Below, one piece after another: positions 1 to 4,890 of a DNA stretch of 5,783 bases (positions are counted from its first letter, which is position 1; each line of letters starts with the position of its first letter). The translations under genes were made by a program, and so were the position numbers. Location of the stretch: assembly GCA_030642425.1 (NCBI GenBank), contig DAOWNU010000145.1, forward strand, positions 1 through 5,783, in the 5' to 3' direction. Below the pieces are notes generated by a model. That model saw only the letters and a list, made by a program, of their open reading frames with translations, did no database searches and was not told where the DNA came from. Origin of the DNA: a bacterium (GTDB lineage Bacteria; UBP14; UBA6098).

Positions 1-200
1 ATATCCGGCATCGCCATGCTCGCTTTGAGAATCCCCGGCAATGTTGCGACATTCGCCACCTGCTTGAACGCGTTGTCGTCCACGACGTGTTTGATCAGGC
101 GCTCGTCGCTGTAGATTATCCCCGGAACGCGCATACCGGGCTGATAATCCATGTCGATTTGCCATTTGAACTCGTCTATTTTGTGGAGTGGACCGGGCAT
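1..200 (-). CDS. rtcB: RNA-splicing ligase RtcB, 5' end only (partial)
   Basis: This is the first 66 codons of an RtcB-type RNA ligase; the rest lies beyond the left edge. RtcB joins RNA 2',3'-cyclic phosphate (or 3'-phosphate) ends to 5'-OH ends using GTP and manganese, in tRNA splicing or RNA repair in the cytoplasm. Seen here: an N-terminus beginning MPGPLHKIDEFKW, then PGMRVPGIIYSDE (about residues 21-33), the family block QVANVATLPGI (about 47-57), and MAMPD at the break, which in RtcB leads into an HxGYGxPIGG stretch. The metal-binding and guanylated histidine residues lie outside the window and cannot be checked. The ATG at 200 is supported by a strong AGGAGG (plus-strand 205-210) only 4 bases upstream, a slightly short spacing. 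The gene is transcribed away from the repeat region, so its 5' leader may start in or near the 21-bp array. No archease or RtcA gene is visible. Confidence 0.93.
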   Translation of the reverse strand, partial: MPGPLHKIDEFKWQIDMDYQPGMRVPGIIYSDERLIKHVVDDNAFKQVANVATLPGILKASMAMPD

Positions 201-287
201 GATGCCTCCTGATTATCGGATTGAAAAAGGCGTCGCATCTACTTTATTGCGCAAGCCCTAAATCTGCGTTAAATACACTTTAACCCG

Positions 288-497
288 CGATACAAGAGGC
301 TAAACCTTGACGACAAGAGGCTCAACCTTCATTCTCAGGGGGTAAACTTTGAAAATAAGAGGCTCAACCAACGATACAAGGGGCTAAACCTTGACAACAA
401 GAGGCTCAGCTTTCATTCCCAAGGGCTAAACTTTGAAGATAAGAGGCTCAACCAACGATACAAAGGGCTCAACCTTGACGACAAGAGGCTAAACTTT
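288..497 (+). repeat. 21-bp tandem array, ten units, forward orientation
   Basis: Ten consecutive units of exactly 21 bp start at 288, 309, 330, 351, 372, 393, 414, 435, 456 and 477. The shared core is close to ACAAGAGGCTAAACCTT. Units come in four types in fixed order, giving an 84-bp higher-order period: units 1, 5 and 9 begin CGATACAA; units 2, 6 and 10 begin GACRACAAG; units 3 and 7 begin CATTCYCA; units 4 and 8 begin GAARATAAG. The array therefore grew by duplication of a four-unit block. A more diverged unit may be present at about 248-268. One plus-strand frame is open through the array (273-500) and would encode heptapeptides, but it has no start codon. Function is unknown; 21 bp is two helical turns, so repeated protein-binding sites are one possibility. 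Confidence 0.9.
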
Positions 498-601
498 TAG
501 TTTTGGTCTTCATCGCGTTGGTTTAGGCCCTTGTTTTCTTAGTTTATCGTCTTGTCGCGTCGGGTTTATGCCGTGTCGCGCAGGTTTTGCGACGTGTCGG
601 C
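497..601 (-). repeat. Five 21-bp units of the same family, inverted
   Basis: Units start at 497, 518, 539, 560 and 581, again exactly 21 bp apart. They resemble the reverse complement of the forward units: the unit at 518 contains GGTTTAGGCCCTTG and the one at 539 contains AGTTTATCGTCTTG, against GGTTTAGCCTCTTG expected from the forward core. Divergence increases toward 601, with higher GC. The two arrays meet head-to-head near 497, so the junction can fold: CAAGAGGCTAAAC (483-495) pairs with GTTTAGGCCCTTG (520-532) at 11 of 13 positions. A 69-codon minus-strand open frame crosses this block (510-719), but it simply follows the repeat period and I do not regard it as a gene. Confidence 0.75.
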
Positions 602-612
602 CTGTCGTAGGT

Positions 613-636
613 AGGGGTAATTCATGAATTACCCCT
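613..636. repeat. 24-bp perfect palindrome
   Basis: The half-site AGGGGTAATTCA (613-624) is followed immediately by its exact reverse complement (625-636) with no spacer. It sits between the inverted 21-bp units and the next 21-bp-periodic block and shifts the phase of the repeat. As RNA or single-stranded DNA it would form a stem of up to 10-11 bp with a tiny loop. A perfect dyad of this size could be a repressor site, but its place inside repeat DNA makes a mobile REP/MITE-like palindrome equally likely. It is not followed by a T-tract on either strand, so it is not an obvious intrinsic terminator. Confidence 0.8.
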
Positions 637-647
637 TCGGCGGCAAT

Positions 648-720
648 CGCAACCCTTCCGCACGCGCGCGCAACCGCATATCTCCCTGTCGCAACCGTTC
701 CGCACGCAATCGCAATCACA
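648..720. repeat. Third 21-bp-periodic block (CGCAAYC units)
   Basis: The motif CGCAAYC recurs at 648, 669, 690 and 711, exactly 21 bp apart. Alternate units are most alike: 648 onward reads CGCAACCCTTCCGCACGC and 690 onward reads CGCAACCGTTCCGCACGC, giving a 42-bp period. Sequence similarity to the arrays at 288-601 is weak, but the shared period and direct adjacency suggest common origin. This block is much more GC-rich than the first array. Confidence 0.65.
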
Positions 721-736
721 AATAACGCAGGTTCAA

Positions 737-796
737 AGAACGATTTTGTAAAAAGATAGGGTTCGAGGGTTCAAGGGTTCGAGGGTTCAAGTGTCG
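737..796. repeat. 60-bp direct repeat, copy 1
   Basis: This 60-bp segment runs from AGAACGATTTTGTAAAAAG to TTCGAGGGTTCAAGTGTCG. It matches 948-1007 base for base except for a few substitutions and has the same length with no indels. Its second half is a microrepeat of GGGTTCGA/GGGTTCAA. With the second copy it brackets the hairpin cluster at 834-940. It contains GGTTCGA, which resembles the T-arm of a tRNA, but there is no tRNA fold around it. Confidence 0.88.
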
Positions 797-833
797 CCCC
801 CTCCCATCACCCCGTGGATTCCGGTATTTATCT

Positions 834-858
834 GGCTACGATGCTCTGCGTCGTAGCC
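834..858. repeat. Hairpin with TCT three-base loop
   Basis: The arm GGCTACGATGC (834-844) pairs with GCGTCGTAGCC (848-858) over 11 bp with one T-G wobble, around the loop TCT. It is the first of a run of triloop palindromes in this spacer. No T-tract follows on either strand, so a classical intrinsic terminator is unlikely. Confidence 0.8.
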
Positions 859-867
859 TTCTATCCT

Positions 868-907
868 GACGCTCTGCGTCGTCCCTTTCCCTCGACGCGG
901 AGCGTCG
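868..907. repeat. Paired triloop palindromes forming a larger stem
   Basis: Two small palindromes lie 12 bases apart: GACGC-TCT-GCGTC (868-880) and CGACGC-GGA-GCGTCG (893-907). They are also complementary to each other: 868-881 can pair with 893-906 over 14 bp with one wobble, leaving an 11-base loop. The locus can therefore fold either as two mini-hairpins or as one long hairpin. Confidence 0.78.
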
Positions 908-913
908 CCCCAT

Positions 914-940
914 TTGCACCCACGGAGACCGTGGGTGCAA
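914..940. repeat. Perfect 12-bp hairpin with AGA loop
   Basis: The arm TTGCACCCACGG (914-925) pairs perfectly with CCGTGGGTGCAA (929-940) around the loop AGA, which is TCT on the other strand. It is the strongest hairpin in the window. It lies about 86 bases beyond the stop codon of the minus-strand activase gene, but no U-run follows in that direction, so a termination role would have to be Rho-dependent or indirect. Confidence 0.85.
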
Positions 941-947
941 GAGGAAA

Positions 948-1007
948 AGAACAATTTTGTAAAAAGATAGGGGTCGAGGGATCGAGGGTTCGAGGGTTCA
1001 AGTGTCG
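948..1007. repeat. 60-bp direct repeat, copy 2
   Basis: This second copy of the segment at 737-796 begins 211 bp after the first and ends 18 bp beyond the stop codon of the minus-strand activase gene. It starts AGAACAATTTTGTAAAAAG and ends with the same GGGTTCAAGTGTCG. With copy 1 it frames a 151-bp interval made mostly of hairpins. The unit could be a small non-autonomous element with its duplicate, but no terminal inverted repeats or target duplications are visible. Confidence 0.88.
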
Positions 1008-1025
1008 ACCGCCGTCCCGTATCGT

Positions 1026-1778
1026 TTAAACGGCAATCAGGCCGATTACGCCGTTATATTGCGGGCGCTCCGGGATTATCACCGGCACACCGTATTTTGC
1101 CGCGAGGAGCTTTGAGATCGCGCCGTTGAAAGCAACGCCGCCCACGAGAACGATTCTTCCCGGTGGTTTGGATTCGAGTTGCGGGGCGAAACGCTTAATT
1201 ATTTGAGCGTTGACACCCGCGGCGAGTTTTGCGATCTCCACTCCACCGGCCATTTTCGCCACAAGCTCGCTTTCTCCAAAAACCGCGCAGGTGCTCGAAA
1301 GCGGTTCGGGGTTTTCGAAAAATTCGGAAAGTTCGTTCAGTGTCAGTCCGAGGATTCGCGCCATGTTCTCGAGATAGCGCCCCGCGCTTGCGGCACAGCG
1401 GTCGTTCATGTAAAAATCCTGTATTTCGCGTCCGGCGATTCGGATTATTTTGCTGTCCTGACCGCCGAGATCGATAAGTGTGAAATCGGAAAGTCCGGTC
1501 TGAAAAATCGCCCCGCGCGCGTGCGCCTGTATTTCCGGGATAATTTCCGCGTCCGCGATGTTCAGCGCGTTTCGGCCGTAGCCCGTGGCTCGGATTTTCG
1601 CGTCTTTGGAAACGCCGAATTTCTCCAGATCGAGCCGGAAACCCTCGCTCGACGGGCTTCCGAAACGATTGTAGAAAAGCGATGTGTCGTAAATGAAATA
1701 TTCGATAGCGTCGCCGACGCGCACAATCGCCATTTTGACAGACCGGCTGCCAAGATCGATCCCGATTAGTTCCTTCAT
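1026..1778 (-). CDS. 2-hydroxyacyl-CoA dehydratase activator (HgdC-like ATPase, ASKHA family)
   Basis: This 250-residue protein matches the usual length of the HgdC/BcrA-D/YjiL activase family. These iron-sulfur ATPases use ATP hydrolysis to push an electron at very low potential into a partner enzyme, and act as cytoplasmic homodimers. Visible motifs: phosphate-1 GIDLGSRSVKMAIV (residues 6-19), phosphate-2 DLGGQDSKI (103-111), NDRCAASAGRYLE (125-137) carrying Cys128, STCAVFGESEL (162-172) carrying Cys164, and the adenosine motif LVGGVAFNGAI (211-221). In the family, two cysteines of this kind from each subunit hold the [4Fe-4S] cluster at the dimer interface. The ATG overlaps the stop of the upstream gene as ATGA, and GGAGG lies upstream of it, inside that gene, so translation is probably coupled. 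The substrate of the system is not evident. The 196- and 82-codon frames on the opposite strand are shadows. Confidence 0.95.
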   Translation of the reverse strand: MKELIGIDLGSRSVKMAIVRVGDAIEYFIYDTSLFYNRFGSPSSEGFRLDLEKFGVSKDAKIRATGYGRNALNIADAEIIPEIQAHARGAIFQTGLSDFTLIDLGGQDSKIIRIAGREIQDFYMNDRCAASAGRYLENMARILGLTLNELSEFFENPEPLSSTCAVFGESELVAKMAGGVEIAKLAAGVNAQIIKRFAPQLESKPPGRIVLVGGVAFNGAISKLLAAKYGVPVIIPERPQYNGVIGLIAV

Positions 1779-2761
1779 ATTCTATCCTCCAACATGCGAA
1801 TAAAGGCTTCGAGCCTCACCCTCGTGCGCTCGTCCATCTCGAAAGAGCTTTCGCCCTCGATAGTCAGTATCGGAATTTCGAGATGTCGCCGGAAAAGAAG
1901 GTCCTCGATCTGCCGAAAGCAGAAGCTCTGTGTGTAATGCAGAATGCCGTGGATATTGCGGCGTGCGATTTCGCGTTTTATATCGTCGATTCGCGTGAAA
2001 ACGCTTTTGGGATAGGTGTATTTCGAGTAGGCCGACACGAAATCGTTTTTTGGATATGGCAGAGAAAACTGCCGCTGCGTCTCGTTGAATACGACCCGCG
2101 CGCCCATCTTTTCGACATCGTCGTAGATATCGGGAAAAATGGGGGGGACGCCGATATAGCCGAGTCTGATCTTTTCCCGCAAGGCTTTCCGCGCCTCGAT
2201 ATCCGCTATAGCCCGCGAAATCCCCTTTTCATACGCGCCGGCATCGCCCCAAAAATCCGAACTGGAGACGAGCCAGAAATGGTTTTCAAATCCTGTGGCC
2301 CTGTTCTCACGCCATGTCAACTCGTCGATACGGCTGCAGAGCGACCGCACATTTCGCAATTTCTCGAACCATTTTAGGATATTTTCCCATCGCGCGCCGA
2401 GTTTTTGGGCAAGTTGCTCCATCTCCGCGCGAAGAAGTTCCGGATTTTTGTCGTAGGGGAAAGCGAATGGGAGAACTTTGAAACCGATATCCTCGACAGT
2501 CTCGGCGAGCGCGTGGGTGTTCGAGCAATCCCCCTGTGTAACCGCGATTAGCAGATCGACCGAGCCGGTCTCGAGGATTGTGCCGTAAATGCCGGCGATC
2601 CACGGGCAGACCGTCCGCGGGTAGCCGTCGCGGAAAGCGCGCGCGAGGAAAGATTCGCGATTTTCTGAACTAACAAAAATGTTGTTCAAATCGACCGGCA
2701 CGCTGCCCGAGGCCAGGATTATCTCCTGCGGGATAGTCGTTGTTATTCCAATTCTCGCCAT
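1775..2761 (-). CDS. 2-hydroxyacyl-CoA dehydratase family protein (HgdB/D-component-like, PF06050 type)
   Basis: This 328-residue protein is the likely electron acceptor of the adjacent activase. It begins MARIGITTTIPQEII, then VPVDLNNIF (21-29), CPWIAGIYG (52-60), QGDCSNTHAL (76-85), YIGVPPIFPDIYD (202-214) and HYTQSFCFRQIED (275-287). Cys52, Cys79 and Cys281 sit where the family places its [4Fe-4S] ligands; Cys142 is the only other cysteine. It is shorter than characterised dehydratase subunits, and no second (alpha) subunit is adjacent, so it may act as a homodimer. From memory it resembles stand-alone HgdB-like proteins of methanogens that also pair with an activase. A true dehydratase role is unproven; an ATP-driven reductase of another substrate is equally possible. 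No Shine-Dalgarno precedes the ATG, yet the start fits the family N-terminus and a promoter-like element lies just upstream. Confidence 0.88.
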   Translation of the reverse strand: MARIGITTTIPQEIILASGSVPVDLNNIFVSSENRESFLARAFRDGYPRTVCPWIAGIYGTILETGSVDLLIAVTQGDCSNTHALAETVEDIGFKVLPFAFPYDKNPELLRAEMEQLAQKLGARWENILKWFEKLRNVRSLCSRIDELTWRENRATGFENHFWLVSSSDFWGDAGAYEKGISRAIADIEARKALREKIRLGYIGVPPIFPDIYDDVEKMGARVVFNETQRQFSLPYPKNDFVSAYSKYTYPKSVFTRIDDIKREIARRNIHGILHYTQSFCFRQIEDLLFRRHLEIPILTIEGESSFEMDERTRVRLEAFIRMLEDRI

Positions 2762-2770
2762 AGCGAGTAT

Positions 2771-2799
2771 AAATTAGCATTTCGTATTGGAAAAGGCAA
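2771..2799 (-). promoter_or_regulatory. Candidate sigma-70-type promoter for the HgdB/HgdC-like pair
   Basis: Read on the minus strand, TTGCCT (plus 2794-2799) and TAATTT (2771-2776) are separated by exactly 17 bases. The -10 box ends only 9 bases before the ATG at 2761, so a transcript would have a leader of about two or three bases and no Shine-Dalgarno. A nearby TATACT (plus 2766-2771) is an alternative -10, but it would place transcription start inside the gene. The match is moderate and unverified. Confidence 0.45.
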
Positions 2800-2821
2800 G
2801 GAAAAGGTTTTAATAATGGAT

Positions 2822-2854
2822 TTCCGACTACGGAAGCGAATCCGACGGAGTCGG
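2822..2854. repeat. Small palindromes in the divergent spacer
   Basis: TTCCG-ACTA-CGGAA (2822-2835) is followed by CCGAC-GGA-GTCGG (2842-2854). The second is a 5-bp triloop palindrome with the same GGA loop as the one at 893-907. In addition, CCGACT (2824-2829) can pair with AGTCGG (2849-2854), giving an alternative outer stem. They lie between the two divergent promoter candidates. Confidence 0.6.
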
Positions 2855-2864
2855 TTGAGCAAGT

Positions 2865-2906
2865 TATTTGTCGGCATTGCCGAAATATCTGTCGGCATTG
2901 CCGACC
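2865..2906. promoter_or_regulatory. 21-bp tandem duplication with dyad symmetry, operator-like
   Basis: Two 21-bp units (2865-2885 and 2886-2906) share TGTCGGCATTGCCGA and the flanking TAT. Each contains a dyad: TCGGC-ATT-GCCGA (2871-2883) and GTCGGC-ATT-GCCGAC (2891-2905). Centres lie 21 bp apart, that is two helical turns on the same face of DNA. The block sits just upstream of the plus-strand promoter at 2922 and behind the minus-strand one, which is where a regulator of divergent genes would bind. A related GGTCGGCAATG, the reverse complement of 2896-2906, occurs at 5599-5609. It may instead be a repeat with no regulatory role. Confidence 0.55.
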
Positions 2907-2921
2907 TATCTTATCTTTGTG

Positions 2922-2950
2922 TTGACTCGCGGGCGCGGGAAGAGTATCTT
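2922..2950 (+). promoter_or_regulatory. Sigma-70-type promoter for the protease/acyltransferase genes
   Basis: TTGACT (2922-2927) and TATCTT (2945-2950) are separated by 17 bases, the best promoter match in the window. The -10 box ends 6 bases before the GTG start codon at 2957, so the predicted transcription start falls on or next to the start codon itself, giving a leaderless mRNA. Confidence 0.65.
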
Positions 2951-2956
2951 CTTTAA

Positions 2957-3841
2957 GTGAAATTTACGGAACCGAAAATTATTGCAATATTTTGCGCGAT
3001 GCTCGCGGCGGCATCCTGTATGGGCCTGGCCTTGATTATCGATACCGGCGGTCGGAACCTGCCGGATATGGAAACCGCGATTCAGAACCGGATAACGGCA
3101 TTCGAGGAGCGCCTTTTCCCCTTTAAATTCTCAGATAGCGATACGATCCGCGTGGTCGTCACCTACACGCGGGACGAATTCCGCGAGGCGACTTCGGGTT
3201 CCCTGCCGGATTGGGGCGCAGGCGCGGCAATTCCGGGGACCGGAACGATAGTGCTGCTCCTCGGCGAAAGCAGCCGGTCGCCGCGCGCGATGGAGCTTAT
3301 CTCGCATGAAATGGCGCATATCGTTCTTCACCGCGCGGTCGGGGCAAATGTCCGAATCCCGCGGTGGTTCGACGAGGGCTTCGCCCAATGGGTTTCCGGG
3401 CCGATGGCTTTCCAGAGTGCGACGCGCCTTGCGCTTGCCAACCTGCTGGGCGAGTCGATCCCCCTTCGCGAACTCGAGTCTCTTAATTTATGGGACTCGA
3501 ACAAGGCCGAGCTTGCCTATGCCGAGAGTTTCGCCGCGTTTATTTTCCTTGTCGGGATTCTGCCGAACAAGGAGCCTTACGGCCTTATCGCCCAAATCGC
3601 GGCGGCGGGCGATTTCGACTCCGGTTTCGAGAGTTTCACCGGGATGACCATGCCGCAGTTTTATTCTGAGTGGGCGCGAATCGGGTCGAAACGATACAAT
3701 TGGAGCTTGATTCTCGCCGATTGGCGAATATCTTTCTTAATAATTACGCTTATGTTCGTTGTTCTGGGCACTATCAAACTTGTTCGAATACGGAATGCGA
3801 AACGCGAAACGGAATATGATATCGATAATGAAAAAAATTAG
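2957..3841 (+). CDS. Membrane-anchored gluzincin metalloprotease (peptidase MA-like)
   Basis: This 294-residue protein is probably a zinc peptidase facing the periplasm. An N-terminal hydrophobic segment (about residues 8-28, KIIAIFCAMLAAAS...) is followed by the catalytic domain with HEMAH (117-121) inside ISHEMAHIVLH, and the downstream WFDEGFAQW (137-145) supplying Glu140 as likely third zinc ligand. AYAESFAAFIFL (187-198) matches the helix that follows in peptidase MA-like domains. A second transmembrane helix (about 258-276) ends in the basic RIRNAKR, so the C-terminus should be cytoplasmic. The GTG start keeps the whole N-terminal helix and coincides with the predicted transcript start; Met15 would cut that helix in half. 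No Shine-Dalgarno is seen. Cys21 does not sit in a good lipobox. The substrate is unknown. The gene overlaps the acyltransferase gene downstream. Confidence 0.85.
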   Translation: MKFTEPKIIAIFCAMLAAASCMGLALIIDTGGRNLPDMETAIQNRITAFEERLFPFKFSDSDTIRVVVTYTRDEFREATSGSLPDWGAGAAIPGTGTIVLLLGESSRSPRAMELISHEMAHIVLHRAVGANVRIPRWFDEGFAQWVSGPMAFQSATRLALANLLGESIPLRELESLNLWDSNKAELAYAESFAAFIFLVGILPNKEPYGLIAQIAAAGDFDSGFESFTGMTMPQFYSEWARIGSKRYNWSLILADWRISFLIITLMFVVLGTIKLVRIRNAKRETEYDIDNEKN

Positions 3842-4718
3842 ACATATAATCGAGAATATTGCAACCGTGGTTTTGCTCTTTGCGGTGCGGTCGATGCCCT
3901 ATCGATGGGCCGTCGCGCTGGGAGGCGCTATCGGCGGCCTTATCTGGCGGTTCGGGATTCGTCGAAAAATCTCGCGGCATAATTTGGAGCTTTGCCTGCC
4001 GGAGTTCGAAGGCAAGAAAGCCGATAAACTGCTCGCGGAAAGCTATCGCAATTTCTGCCGGAGCATGGTGGAATTCGCCCTTCTGCCGAAGATTAAGGGC
4101 GGAACGCTGGAGTTCGTCGGGTTCGATGGGCTGGATAAAATCCTCGATATGACCGGCTCCGGGCAGGGTATGCTATTAGTAACGGGGCACTTCGGAAGCT
4201 GGGAACTTCTTGGCGCTGCGCTATCCGAGGCCGGTCTGCCCCTCGATTTTCTTGTCGGCGAGCAGACGAACCACACCGTGGACGATTTAATCAACGGTAT
4301 CCGAAGCGAAATGGGAATCGGGATAATTCATATGGGCGTGGCGGCGCGAGGAATAATCAAATCGATTCGTTCCGGGCGCGCCGTGGCCATGCTCTCCGAT
4401 CAGGACGCGGGAAAAAGCTCCACGATAATCGATTTTTTCGGTCATCCGGCGGCGACGCCCGGCGGTATCGGGGCATTCGCTATCAAACTGAGATGTCCTA
4501 TTGCAATCGGAGCTATAGTCAGGGAAGGCAAATCCACAAGTCACCGTGTCGATATTCAAATTTATCTGCCGGATTACGACTCACTGCCGGAAGACAAAGA
4601 CCGCGCGATCCGGGAGATAACACAGGAATATACTACCTATCTCGAAAACTATATAAGGGAAAATCCGGAAATGTATTTCTGGCCGCATCGGAGGTTCAAG
4701 AGCACGTTGGGATATTAG
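3828..4718 (+). CDS. Lipid A biosynthesis acyltransferase, LpxL/HtrB family
   Basis: Counted from the ATG at 3828 this is a 296-residue protein of normal family length. LpxL/LpxM-type enzymes add secondary acyl chains to lipid A precursors at the inner membrane. Visible: an N-terminal hydrophobic region (about 9-42), RHNLELCLPEF (50-60), the catalytic HX4E motif in TGHFGSWE (His121, Glu126), SDQDAGKSS (190-198), FFGHPAATPGG (204-214), and the C-terminal PEMYFWPHRRFK (280-291), equivalent to the family's WxHRRxK. The start overlaps the protease stop by 14 bases, implying coupling. An in-frame ATG at 3816 is an alternative (four more residues), and the frame is open back to 3759. Neither start has a strong Shine-Dalgarno. 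Because the family also includes other lysophospholipid acyltransferases, the exact acceptor and chain length are uncertain, so I give no symbol. Confidence 0.92.
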   Translation: MKKIRHIIENIATVVLLFAVRSMPYRWAVALGGAIGGLIWRFGIRRKISRHNLELCLPEFEGKKADKLLAESYRNFCRSMVEFALLPKIKGGTLEFVGFDGLDKILDMTGSGQGMLLVTGHFGSWELLGAALSEAGLPLDFLVGEQTNHTVDDLINGIRSEMGIGIIHMGVAARGIIKSIRSGRAVAMLSDQDAGKSSTIIDFFGHPAATPGGIGAFAIKLRCPIAIGAIVREGKSTSHRVDIQIYLPDYDSLPEDKDRAIREITQEYTTYLENYIRENPEMYFWPHRRFKSTLGY

Positions 4719-4880
4719 GTAATAGGTATTAGGTAATAGATAATAGGTTACATATATAAGATTAAGTTAGTTAAATATATGTAATAATTAACAAGTATAA
4801 GATAAGTAAGTAAGTTTAGATAATTAGTTAATAGGTTACATATATAAAATAAATAGGAAATAAATAATACATAAGTAGGT
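4716..4880. repeat. AT-rich degenerate repeat spacer
   Basis: From the acyltransferase stop codon onward the sequence becomes repetitive and very AT-rich: about 19% GC over 4719-4890, with 29 G but only 4 C on the plus strand. It opens with ATTAGGTAATAGGTATTAGG and holds an exact 19-bp direct repeat, TAATAGGTTACATATATAA (4741-4759 and 4829-4847), 88 bp apart. TTACATATAT (4748-4757) is also inverted at 4775-4784. Stop codons occur in every plus-strand frame. It probably contains the promoter of the gene at 4891, but AT-richness makes -10-like sequences too common for me to name one. Confidence 0.8.
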
Positions 4881-4890
4881 AGGAGATAAT

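Noticed and set aside
288..601. CRISPR array
   Set aside because: Units are contiguous at 21 bp with no unique spacers, and orientation switches midway. There are no cas genes in the window.
510..719. Minus-strand 69-codon open frame over the repeat region
   Set aside because: Its residues merely follow the 21-bp period as heptads, and it spans three unrelated repeat blocks and the palindrome. It has no family resemblance. Unit-to-unit stop codons appear in equivalent frames of the neighbouring units.
769..800. tRNA-like T-arm motif GGTTCGA
   Set aside because: It belongs to the GGGTTCGA microrepeat of the 60-bp element. No acceptor, D or anticodon arms can be placed around it.
914..940. 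Intrinsic terminator for the activase gene
   Set aside because: The stem is perfect, but no T-run follows on the minus strand (the next bases are A and G rich) or on the plus strand.
814..1029. Plus-strand 71-codon open frame
   Set aside because: It runs through the hairpin cluster and the second 60-bp repeat, has no recognisable protein features, and ends inside the activase gene on the other strand.
1179..1769. Plus-strand 196-codon frame opposite the activase gene
   Set aside because: It is a shadow of the well-supported minus-strand gene, caused by GC-rich codon use. The translation shows no domain.
1883..2377. Plus-strand 164-codon frame opposite the HgdB-like gene
   Set aside because: The minus-strand protein carries clear family motifs across this interval, and the plus-strand frame does not.
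2957..3040. Lipoprotein signal (Cys21) in the protease N-terminus
   Set aside because: The residues before Cys21 are AAAS rather than a lipobox, and the hydrophobic stretch continues after the cysteine, which fits a membrane anchor better.
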